A stretch of 64,000 nucleotides of DNA, taken from positions 16,768-80,767 of the forward strand of contig NZ_JAKILC010000022.1 in the NCBI RefSeq assembly GCF_023283845.1, in the 5' to 3' direction. The DNA is from Shewanella marinintestina. GTDB lineage: Bacteria; Pseudomonadota; Gammaproteobacteria; Enterobacterales; Shewanellaceae. The position numbers and the translations under genes were made by a program. Under the pieces are notes generated by a model, which made no database searches, was not told where the DNA came from, and worked only from the letters and a program-made list of their open reading frames with translations. Below are positions 43,707-51,194 of this stretch, piece after piece; the stretch's first letter is position 1, and each line of letters opens with the position of its first letter.

Positions 43707-45083
43707 ATGAGCACAGGTACTGTTGTCCAAGTAATTGGCGCGGTTGTGGACGTAGAGTTTCCACATGATGCCGTACCTCAGGTATATGACGCTCTAGAGA
43801 TCAAAAGTGAAGGCTTGGTGCTGGAAGTTCAGCAGCAACTTGGTGGTGGTGTAGTTCGTACCATCGCTATGGGTTCTTCAGATGGTCTGCGTCGTGGCCT
43901 AGAGGTTGTAAACTCTGGTTCACCAATTACTGTTCCGGTTGGGTCTGCGACCCTAGGCCGTATTATGAACGTATTGGGTGAGCCTGTTGATGAAGCGGGC
44001 CCTATCGGTGAAGAAGATCGCTATGTGATCCACCGTGAAGCTCCTTCATACGAAGATCAGTCAAACACAACTGAACTTTTAGAGACTGGTATCAAGGTTA
44101 TCGACCTTGTATGTCCATTCGCTAAGGGTGGTAAAGTTGGTCTGTTTGGTGGTGCTGGTGTTGGTAAGACCGTTAACATGATGGAACTTATTAACAACAT
44201 CGCTAAAGCACACTCAGGTTTATCAGTTTTCGCTGGTGTAGGTGAGCGTACTCGTGAGGGTAACGACTTCTACTACGAGATGGAAGATTCTGGCGTTCTA
44301 GATAAAGTGGCCATGGTATATGGTCAGATGAACGAGCCTCCAGGAAACCGTCTACGTGTGGCACTGACTGGTCTAACTATGGCTGAGAAGTTCCGTGACG
44401 AAGGTAAAGACGTTCTTTTCTTCGTAGATAACATCTATCGTTACACCTTGGCGGGTACTGAAGTATCTGCACTGCTAGGCCGTATGCCATCAGCAGTAGG
44501 TTACCAGCCAACATTGGCTGAAGAGATGGGTGTTCTTCAGGAGCGTATTACATCGACTAAGACAGGGTCTATTACCTCTGTTCAAGCCGTATACGTACCT
44601 GCGGATGACTTAACGGATCCATCACCAGCTACAACCTTCGCTCACTTAGATGCGACTGTTGTATTGTCTCGTAACATTGCTTCGCTAGGTATTTACCCAG
44701 CGGTTGACCCATTGGATTCGACTTCACGTCAGCTAGATCCACAGGTTGTTGGCCAAGAGCATTACGATGTTGCTAACGGTGTTCAAACCGTACTTCAGCG
44801 CTACAAAGAGCTGAAAGATATCATTGCGATCCTAGGTATGGATGAATTATCTGATGAAGATAAGACAACTGTATTCCGTGCTCGTAAGATTGAAAAATAT
44901 CTTTCACAGCCATTCTTCGTAGCTGAAGTATTCACCGGTTCTCCAGGTAAGTACGTTTCTCTTAAAGACACAATTCGTGGCTTCAAGGGCATCCTAGATG
45001 GTGAGTTCGATCACCTTCCAGAGCAAGCGTTCTACATGGTTGGTTCAATCGACGAAGCCGTTGAGAAAGCTAACAAAAAATAA
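43707..45083 (+). CDS. atpD: F1Fo ATP synthase subunit beta
   Basis: Catalytic subunit of F1, 458 residues. Walker A is GGAGVGKT at residues 148-155, then GERTREGNDFYYEM with the catalytic glutamate, Walker B VLFFVDNIYRYTLAG and the rotor-contact loop DELSDED (DELSEED in E. coli). The C-terminus SQPFFVAEVFTGSPGKYVSL is highly conserved. The ribosome binding site is AGAGGATTAATC. Confidence 0.97.
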   Translation: MSTGTVVQVIGAVVDVEFPHDAVPQVYDALEIKSEGLVLEVQQQLGGGVVRTIAMGSSDGLRRGLEVVNSGSPITVPVGSATLGRIMNVLGEPVDEAGPIGEEDRYVIHREAPSYEDQSNTTELLETGIKVIDLVCPFAKGGKVGLFGGAGVGKTVNMMELINNIAKAHSGLSVFAGVGERTREGNDFYYEMEDSGVLDKVAMVYGQMNEPPGNRLRVALTGLTMAEKFRDEGKDVLFFVDNIYRYTLAGTEVSALLGRMPSAVGYQPTLAEEMGVLQERITSTKTGSITSVQAVYVPADDLTDPSPATTFAHLDATVVLSRNIASLGIYPAVDPLDSTSRQLDPQVVGQEHYDVANGVQTVLQRYKELKDIIAILGMDELSDEDKTTVFRARKIEKYLSQPFFVAEVFTGSPGKYVSLKDTIRGFKGILDGEFDHLPEQAFYMVGSIDEAVEKANKK

Positions 45084-45114
45084 CTAAGTCTTTGATTTAG
45101 TTTAAGGAGAACGG

Positions 45115-45543
45115 ATGGCAGCCATGACAGTACAGCTTGATATGGTAAGTGCAGAGAATCATATCTTTTCTGGTCGCGTAGCTCAGCTACAAGTATCAGG
45201 AACAGAGGGTGAGTTAGGTATTATGCCTGGTCACGCGGCTCTGCTTACAAGTATCAAGCCTGGCATGGCGCGCATCGTCAAGCAAGATGGAAGCGAAGAA
45301 GTGTTTTACCTTTCGGGTGGTATCCTGGAAGTACAACCTTCTTCAATTTCAGTATTGGCTGACGTCGTTATGCGTGCCGATGAGATTGACGAGCAAGCAG
45401 CTGCAGAAGCTAAGAGCCGTGCCGAAGCCTCAATGGCGGGTGCTGGTGCTGACTTCAACTATGCAGCAGCAGCGGTTGAGCTAGCTCAAGCAGTTGCTCA
45501 GCTACGCGTTGTCGAGACCATCAAGAAGAACATTGCCAGATAA
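45115..45543 (+). CDS. atpC: F1Fo ATP synthase subunit epsilon
   Basis: The epsilon subunit is part of the rotor and an intrinsic inhibitor. It has 142 residues. The N-terminal beta sandwich includes TEGELGIMPGHAALLTSIKPG near residue 31. The C-terminal two-helix part (about 90-140) is rich in alanine. It is the last gene of the atp operon, followed by a strong terminator at 45559-45586. The ribosome binding site is AAGGAGAACG. Confidence 0.96.
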   Translation: MAAMTVQLDMVSAENHIFSGRVAQLQVSGTEGELGIMPGHAALLTSIKPGMARIVKQDGSEEVFYLSGGILEVQPSSISVLADVVMRADEIDEQAAAEAKSRAEASMAGAGADFNYAAAAVELAQAVAQLRVVETIKKNIAR

Positions 45544-45558
45544 GGTTATTGTTTGATG

Positions 45559-45586
45559 AAAAAAGGCGCCCTAGGGCGCCTTTTTT
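45559..45586 (+). terminator. atp operon terminator
   Basis: A GC-rich stem GGCGCCC/GGGCGCC with A and T runs on either side, 15 bp after atpC. Confidence 0.93.
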
Positions 45587-45638
45587 GTACATGGAATGTA
45601 CTTATCTCCGGTTGGTATGGAGTGTCTAAAAGCAGGTC

Positions 45639-45860
45639 CTAGGAAAAGCGAAGAAAGGTCCTAGGTGCTAGGGAAAGCAAAGACGAACGGCCTGCGGCCT
45701 AGGGAACGTGACTGGGTCACTTACGGAACGCTACGCTAACGGAAAAGATGGGAAGGGCGTAGACGTAAGCGAAACATGGTACTGATTTTTGCTCTTCCTC
45801 TTCCTAGCAGGGCTTTAGCCCGTCCTCGCAGCGCAGCGTCCTAGGGCCTAGTACCTTTAT
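45639..45860 (+). repeat. CTAG-rich dispersed repeat, copy B
   Basis: It starts CTAGGAAAAGC, shares the AAGAAAG, CCTAGG, GGAAAG and CAAAG blocks and the CGCTAACGG block with copy A (13918-14057, opposite strand), and has the palindrome GGGCTTTAGCCC at 45810-45821. It contains two tandem heptamers, GGTCCTA and GGTGCTA, variants of the GGTTCTA array unit. It fills most of the 406-bp gap between atpC and the next gene. No reading frame of note is seen in it. Confidence 0.75.
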
Positions 45861-45949
45861 GCTTGAACCTAGATTGTGATCTAAGTAAGAACCCTTGGCT
45901 AATTTGAGTGTTACCCTCCGGCATTCATTTATGTCTTGAGAACTCTTCC

Positions 45950-46306
45950 ATGCAACATGTACTGATTATTGTTAATGACGCCCCTTATGGTTCAGAAAAG
46001 CTGTTTAATGCACTTCGTTTAGCCATACAGCTCAATGAACAAGATTACTCACCAGTTAGGGTTAGTTTGTTTTTGTTATCTGATGCGATAACAGCTGTAT
46101 TACCTAAGCAAAACCCTGTCGAGGGTTATAATATTCAACAAATGTTAGAGATTGTTATTGCCCAGAAAACCCAAGTGAAGTTCTGCGGCTCATGCATGTC
46201 AGCTCGTGGACTTACCGAACTCAATATGATTGAAGGCTGTGAAATCGCGACTATGGATGACCTTGCGCAGTGGGTGCTGGTTGCCGATAAAACCATTACC
46301 TTCTAA
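45950..46306 (+). CDS. DsrE/DsrF-like family protein
   Basis: A 118-residue protein from ATG 45950 (MQHVLIIVNDAPYGSEKLF). An upstream in-frame GTG at 45908 would add 14 residues that do not fit the family. DsrE-like small alpha/beta proteins include sulfur-relay members. Here MLEIVIAQKTQVKFCGSCMSARGLTE carries a Cys pair, CGSC, followed by a nearby Cys-free AIMDDL-type segment; the CGSCMSARG motif is typical of the YchN/DsrE group with a possibly reactive cysteine. The role is unknown. It is alone between atpC and glmU, outside the usual atp-glm synteny of E. coli. Confidence 0.78.
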   Translation: MQHVLIIVNDAPYGSEKLFNALRLAIQLNEQDYSPVRVSLFLLSDAITAVLPKQNPVEGYNIQQMLEIVIAQKTQVKFCGSCMSARGLTELNMIEGCEIATMDDLAQWVLVADKTITF

Positions 46307-46422
46307 TAAAGTGCAGTGAGTCGCTTTTAATCACTGTATCGCTTAAAATCGGTAGTTATTAAAGACCTTATTTTTAGCTTAACTATTCGCTAATTCAAGC
46401 ATTAGCTCAAGGATATAAACCA

Positions 46423-47787
46423 ATGGCACTAAATGTAGTGATTTTGGCCGCAGGCAAGGGAACCCGCATGCGCTCAGATCTTCCTAAAGTTCTTCACCCT
46501 ATCGCCCATAAAAGCATGGTGCAGCACGTTATCGATACTGCGCATCAAGTCGGTAGCGACGCTATTCAGTTAGTTTACGGTTATGGTGCTGAGCAGCTAC
46601 AAGCAAGATTGGGTGAACAGCAACTTAATTGGGTGCTACAAGCAGAGCAGTTAGGTACAGGTCATGCGGTAGCGCAAGCCAATGACAACATTGCTGACGA
46701 TGATACTGTATTGATCCTTTATGGTGATGTGCCATTAATCCAAGCGGCTACGCTTGAGTCTTTATTAGCAGCTCGTGAAGCAAACGGCTTAGCTATTTTA
46801 ACTGTAAACCTACCTAACCCGGCTGGTTACGGCCGTATCGTACGTGAGCAAGGTAACGTTGTTGGTATTATTGAGCAAAAAGATGCCAATGCTGAGCAAC
46901 TTGCAATTAATGAGATTAATACCGGCATTATGGCGGCACCTGGTAAGCAATTAAAAGCTTGGTTAGGTCAATTGTCATCAGATAATGCACAAGGTGAGTA
47001 TTACTTAACTGATATCGTTGCTATGGCACATCGAGATGGTGTGGCTATTACCACTGCACAGCCTGAGTCGGCAATTGAAGTTGAAGGGGCTAACAACCGT
47101 GTACAGCTTGCGCAGCTAGAACGTGCTTACCAAGTGCGAGCGGCTGAAAAGCTGATGCTCGAAGGTGCGAACCTGCGCGATCCTGCACGCATCGATATCC
47201 GCGGTGACGTCACTGTAGGTATGGACGTGATGATCGACGTAAACGTGATTATCGAAGGTACAGTAACAATCGGTAATAACGTCACTATTGGCGCGGGCGC
47301 GATACTTATTGATTGTGACATCGCTGATAACGCAGTAATTAAGCCATATTCGATTATTGAAAGCGCTAAAGTCGGTGTCTCGGCTAGTGCTGGTCCATTT
47401 GCGCGTTTACGCCCAGGTGCAGAGTTACAGGAAGATGCGCATATTGGTAACTTTGTTGAGATGAAGAAAGCCGTATTAGGTAAGGGCTCAAAAGCGGGTC
47501 ACTTAGCCTATATTGGCGATGCGACTATTGGCAGTGGTGTTAATATTGGTGCAGGTACTATTACTTGTAACTACGATGGTGCCAATAAGTTCCAAACTAT
47601 TATTGAAGATAACGTATTCGTTGGTAGTGATACACAATTAGTGGCGCCAGTTACTATTGGTAAAGGCGCTACACTAGGCGCGGGTTCAACTATTACCAAA
47701 GATGTGGCTGCAGATGAGCTAGTCATTACTCGTGTTAAGCAACGTCATTTAACTGGTTGGGCAAGACCTGTTAAGTTGAAAAAGTAA
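46423..47787 (+). CDS. glmU: Bifunctional N-acetylglucosamine-1-phosphate uridyltransferase / glucosamine-1-phosphate acetyltransferase GlmU
   Basis: GlmU makes UDP-N-acetylglucosamine from glucosamine-1-phosphate for peptidoglycan and LPS. It has 454 residues. The N-terminal uridyltransferase motif is LAAGKGTRMRSDLPKVLHPI (7-26). The C-terminal left-handed beta helix has hexapeptide repeats from about 250 (IIEGTVTIGNNVTIGAGAIL). GHLAYIGDATIGSGVNIGAG and TITCNYDGANK belong to the acetyltransferase site. The ribosome binding site AAGGATATAAACC precedes the ATG. It works in the same pathway as GlmS (51195). Confidence 0.97.
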   Translation: MALNVVILAAGKGTRMRSDLPKVLHPIAHKSMVQHVIDTAHQVGSDAIQLVYGYGAEQLQARLGEQQLNWVLQAEQLGTGHAVAQANDNIADDDTVLILYGDVPLIQAATLESLLAAREANGLAILTVNLPNPAGYGRIVREQGNVVGIIEQKDANAEQLAINEINTGIMAAPGKQLKAWLGQLSSDNAQGEYYLTDIVAMAHRDGVAITTAQPESAIEVEGANNRVQLAQLERAYQVRAAEKLMLEGANLRDPARIDIRGDVTVGMDVMIDVNVIIEGTVTIGNNVTIGAGAILIDCDIADNAVIKPYSIIESAKVGVSASAGPFARLRPGAELQEDAHIGNFVEMKKAVLGKGSKAGHLAYIGDATIGSGVNIGAGTITCNYDGANKFQTIIEDNVFVGSDTQLVAPVTIGKGATLGAGSTITKDVAADELVITRVKQRHLTGWARPVKLKK

Positions 47788-47802
47788 CTAATAAAGATAT
47801 AG

Positions 47803-47829
47803 AAAAGGCGACCAATTGGTCGCCTTTTT
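47803..47829 (+). terminator. glmU terminator
   Basis: The stem AAAAGGCGACC/GGTCGCCTTTT with loop AATT and a T tail, 15 bp after the stop. Confidence 0.9.
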
Positions 47830-47983
47830 GTTTGTTCGCTGGCTTAAGCTTTTAGTTAAATTTGCTTGAAAAAAAACTCATAAAACCTGATACGTATTGA
47901 TACCTTTGTGTTTGCTTATGTTGCGTTATTCGTGTTTATTAGAGGTACGTCACTGCCTATTGTAAAGAACTGTAAAGAAGCTT

Positions 47984-48004
47984 AAATAAAAATAGTTCTC
48001 ATTT
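47984..48004. promoter_or_regulatory. Probable Fur box upstream of the TonB-dependent receptor
   Basis: This 21-bp stretch agrees with a symmetric Fur consensus (AAATGATAATNATTATCATTT) at 16 of 20 fixed positions, 49 bp before the receptor start. Iron repression is inferred from this and from the receptor type. Confidence 0.55.
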
Positions 48005-48052
48005 ATATTGCGACTCAAATATTACATTCATGTTTCATTGTTGGGGTTGGAT

Positions 48053-50185
48053 ATGTCTGTTGGGACGTCATTTAAGTTTTCTCGCGTAGGATTAGCAATT
48101 GTTGCTGCACTAGCTTCATCATCTGTTTTAGCTGAAGAAGCTGCAACAGAATCTCAGGTTACAGTTGATAGCAATATTGAACGTATCGTGGTGACAGGTC
48201 TTAGCTTTAACGACTATAAAGTAGGTTCATCATCTGGTGCTATGCGCGGTGACATCGATATTATGGACACGCCACAGTCTGTAACCGTTATCCCAGACTT
48301 CGTAACTGATGAGCAGTTAGCGACTAACCTTTCTGAAGTGCTTGTAAACGACTCAAGTGTGACTGGTGGTTCTGAAAAGTGGAACCGTCAAGTATTCAAC
48401 ATTCGTGGTTTTGAGCTTTCATCTGGTTCTGGTTACTTGATCAATGGTCAGCAGCAATGGTCTCACTACGTACAGCCAATTGAAACTCTGCAGCAAGTAG
48501 AAGTATTAAAAGGCCCATCAAGCATGCTTTACGGTCAGTCAGGCCCTGGTGGCTTGATCAACATGGTGACCAAGAAGCCTACTTATGAAAACATGTTCGA
48601 ATTTGGTTTTGATACCGATGAACACGGCTCTACTCGTTTCCAATTAGATGCTGGTGGCAGCCTGAATGACTCTGAAACGATTCGCTACCGCACTGTGCTA
48701 GTTAAGCAAGACACTACATATTGGCGCGAATACCAAGACGGTACTAACCAAGAGCGTGATCGCTGGTTAGGCTACTTAAACCTAGAATTCGATATTACCG
48801 ATGACTTAATGTTGTCACTTAAATATGACCACACTGAAGACAAAACCGGTATTGACCGTGGTGGCTGGTTAGACAGCAGTGGTGAACTAATTGGTGGTCG
48901 CGATATCATTTGGGATCAGCCATGGGCGTTTACTGATAACACTATTTCTAATATGGGTGCAGAGCTTACTTATCACCTAACTGATGATTGGAAAGTGAAA
49001 GCGGGATATAACGACCAACAATTTAATCGTCAACGCTTAGAGTCTTCTCCATCATTAATTAATGGTTCAGAAGATCCATTTACTGATGGTTACTACGTAA
49101 GTGCTTTTGACCGTTATGATGATTGGCAGCACAAAACAGGCTATGTTGATTTTACTGGTAGTTTATATACTGGTGGAATTGAGCATCAATTACTGATTGG
49201 TGCCAACATGCTTGATTACTACTATGGTCAATTAAAAGATTCTGCACCGAAAAATCAACTTGTTATGCCTGGGCAACCAATGCCTAAGCCAGATCTTGAT
49301 TACAACCGTGATGAAACTTTATATGAAAGTGAATACAAGCACTACGGTTTCTACCTTCAAGACTTAATGACTATTAATGATCAGTGGCAAATGCTTGCTG
49401 GTGTGCGTTACGACGAACAGAAGAAAGATGGTGCTGGTAATAACAGCTATGCAGTATCACCTAAGTTTGGTGTGATTTACTCACCAGCAGATAACGGCAG
49501 TATCTATGTTAACTACTCTAAGAGTTTTACACCACAAGGTATTGTTAACGATGAAGATGATTTAAATAACGGCAAGAACCTAGATCCTGAATATGGTGAG
49601 CAGTATGAGATTGGTACTAAGTGGGAGTTATTTGATGGAAGCTTACTATTAACTGGTGCTGTATTTGATATCACTGTATCAAACGTAACCGTGACTGAAG
49701 AAATTGAAGGTTCTTCTCAAACTATTACTACTCAGTCTGGTGAGCAACGCCATAAAGGTTTCGAAATGGGTGCTCAAGGTCAGGTAAGTGATAGCTGGTT
49801 TATGACGGGTTCTATGATGTACCTAGATGCAGAATATCTACGTCCTGAAACTGATAGCTTAAATGGTAAGACTCCTGTCGATGCGCCTGAGTGGTCTGCA
49901 AACGTTTGGACTCGTTACGAAATGACTGATGATTTAGCATTAAACTTTGGTGCTATCTATGTAGGTGAGCGTTTTGCCAATACTAGCAACACCATTAGTA
50001 AAGATGGTTATGTTCGTTTTGACATGGGCGCGGCATACACTATGGACGTAATGGGTAGCGATGTAAGTGTACGTGTAAACGTGAAAAACCTATTTGATAC
50101 TGATTATCTAGCTGGTGGTACTAACACCGATGTTACTGTAGGTGAAGGTCGTCACTTCAGCCTAGCGTTAGAAGCTAAGTTCTAG
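48053..50185 (+). CDS. TonB-dependent siderophore receptor
   Basis: Outer-membrane receptor, probably for a ferric siderophore. The start is taken at ATG 48053 (710 residues); TTGGGGTTGG precedes it and a signal peptide with cleavage after VLA (residue 27) follows. IERIVVTG at about 43-50 is TonB-box-like. The plug domain has MDTPQSVTVIPDFV, NIRGFELSS and VLKGPSSMLYGQSGPGGLINMVTKKPT. The remaining 550 residues form the 22-stranded barrel, with NVKNLFDTDYLAG and a terminal phenylalanine (LEAKF). It resembles FhuA/FcuA-type hydroxamate receptors, but the ligand is not certain. No transport genes flank it; it interrupts the glmU-glmS neighbourhood. Confidence 0.9.
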   Translation: MSVGTSFKFSRVGLAIVAALASSSVLAEEAATESQVTVDSNIERIVVTGLSFNDYKVGSSSGAMRGDIDIMDTPQSVTVIPDFVTDEQLATNLSEVLVNDSSVTGGSEKWNRQVFNIRGFELSSGSGYLINGQQQWSHYVQPIETLQQVEVLKGPSSMLYGQSGPGGLINMVTKKPTYENMFEFGFDTDEHGSTRFQLDAGGSLNDSETIRYRTVLVKQDTTYWREYQDGTNQERDRWLGYLNLEFDITDDLMLSLKYDHTEDKTGIDRGGWLDSSGELIGGRDIIWDQPWAFTDNTISNMGAELTYHLTDDWKVKAGYNDQQFNRQRLESSPSLINGSEDPFTDGYYVSAFDRYDDWQHKTGYVDFTGSLYTGGIEHQLLIGANMLDYYYGQLKDSAPKNQLVMPGQPMPKPDLDYNRDETLYESEYKHYGFYLQDLMTINDQWQMLAGVRYDEQKKDGAGNNSYAVSPKFGVIYSPADNGSIYVNYSKSFTPQGIVNDEDDLNNGKNLDPEYGEQYEIGTKWELFDGSLLLTGAVFDITVSNVTVTEEIEGSSQTITTQSGEQRHKGFEMGAQGQVSDSWFMTGSMMYLDAEYLRPETDSLNGKTPVDAPEWSANVWTRYEMTDDLALNFGAIYVGERFANTSNTISKDGYVRFDMGAAYTMDVMGSDVSVRVNVKNLFDTDYLAGGTNTDVTVGEGRHFSLALEAKF

Positions 50186-50209
50186 CTCTTAGTCTTAACC
50201 TTGTACCGT

Positions 50210-50240
50210 AAAAGCCTCAACCTTTGGTTGGGGCTTTTTT
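50210..50240 (+). terminator. Terminator after the TonB-dependent receptor
   Basis: The stem AAAGCCTCAACC/GGTTGGGGCTTT (with G-T pairs), loop TTT, then six T. Confidence 0.85.
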
Positions 50241-50305
50241 GTGTCTGCACTCCCGCTTTTTGCTATTTATCGCATAACAAAACTGGTAATTAAGTTTCGT
50301 TTTAC

Positions 50306-50329
50306 TATAATGTATCTTTCGAATCGAAA
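50306..50329 (+). promoter_or_regulatory. glmR promoter -10 and candidate self-operator
   Basis: A perfect -10 element, TATAAT, is at 50306-50311, followed at once by the 13-bp palindrome TTTCGAATCGAAA (50317-50329). A wider 9-bp inverted repeat, TAAGTTTCG and CGAAACTTA, spans 50291-50333. A related palindrome, TCTCGTATCGAGA, precedes glmS. Placement over the transcription start suggests autorepression. Confidence 0.55.
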
Positions 50330-50345
50330 CTTAGCGAAAGGTTTT

Positions 50346-51116
50346 ATGAACAAACGAAACACTCAACAGCGACGTCACAGCATTATTAGCCTGCTTAATC
50401 AGCAAGGCGAAGTGAGTGTTGAAGAGTTATCTCTCCGTTTTGAAACTTCTGAAGTCACTATTCGCAAAGATCTCGCTACGCTGGAAAAAACCGGCCTGCT
50501 GCTGCGTCGTTATGGTGGAGCTGTAGCTGTGCCAGATGAAGTTACTCAGCAGTTTTCTGCCAAGGTTGCGCCTAATAAGCTATCTATCGCTAAAGCCGCT
50601 GCTGAGCTGATTAAAGATCACAACCGTATCATTATCGATAGTGGCAGTACCACATCAGGTCTAATTGGTGAGCTGAATAATAAACGTGGCTTGCTAGTGA
50701 TGACCAACTCATTGGCATTGGCTAATTCGATTCACGAGCTTGAAAACGAGCCAACGCTATTAATGACTGGCGGTACTTGGGATCCTCACTCTGAGTCTTT
50801 CCAAGGGCAAATAGCCGAGCAAGTACTGCGATCATATAACTTCGATCAATTATTTATCGGTGCTGATGGTATCGACCTTGAGCGCGGTACAACTACCTTT
50901 AATGAGCTTACAGGCTTAAGCAAGGTAATGGCAGAGGTGTCGCGTGAAGTGGTCGTTATGCTTGAATCAGAAAAGCTTGGCCGTCGTATCCCTAACCTTG
51001 AGCTGCCTTGGAGCAAGGTTAGTGTGTTGGTTACCGACGATAGATTACCAAGCGAAGCACTAGATAGTATTACTCAACATGGGGTGCGCGTCATTCTCGC
51101 ACCTTATGCCGGATAA
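50346..51116 (+). CDS. glmR: DeoR-family transcriptional regulator next to glmS (GlmR-like)
   Basis: A sugar-phosphate-responsive DeoR-type repressor of 256 residues from ATG 50346 (MNKRNTQQRRHSIISLLNQQ). An upstream in-frame codon at 50241 would overlap the receptor terminator and is rejected. The helix-turn-helix is VSVEELSLRFETSEVTIRKD (about 20-39). The sensor domain has IIIDSGSTTSGLIGEL near 97 and LFIGADGIDLERGTTTFNE near 178. The position directly upstream of glmS and the shared palindromes suggest it controls glucosamine-6-phosphate synthesis, like GlmR of Pseudomonas. The symbol is given by that synteny and is less certain than the family. Confidence 0.8.
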   Translation: MNKRNTQQRRHSIISLLNQQGEVSVEELSLRFETSEVTIRKDLATLEKTGLLLRRYGGAVAVPDEVTQQFSAKVAPNKLSIAKAAAELIKDHNRIIIDSGSTTSGLIGELNNKRGLLVMTNSLALANSIHELENEPTLLMTGGTWDPHSESFQGQIAEQVLRSYNFDQLFIGADGIDLERGTTTFNELTGLSKVMAEVSREVVVMLESEKLGRRIPNLELPWSKVSVLVTDDRLPSEALDSITQHGVRVILAPYAG

Positions 51117-51166
51117 CTCTTAAGAGCTGATCCAAATTAAATTCAAATATTAACTTCAATTTTATC

Positions 51167-51179
51167 TCTCGTATCGAGA
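51167..51179. promoter_or_regulatory. Candidate GlmR operator before glmS
   Basis: TCTCGTATCGAGA, inside the 15-bp inverted repeat 51166-51180, lies 15 bp before the glmS start. Together with the site at 50317 it gives the common form TYTCGWATCGARA. It could instead act as an mRNA hairpin near the start codon. Confidence 0.5.
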
Positions 51180-51194
51180 GTCTAGGTATTAAAT

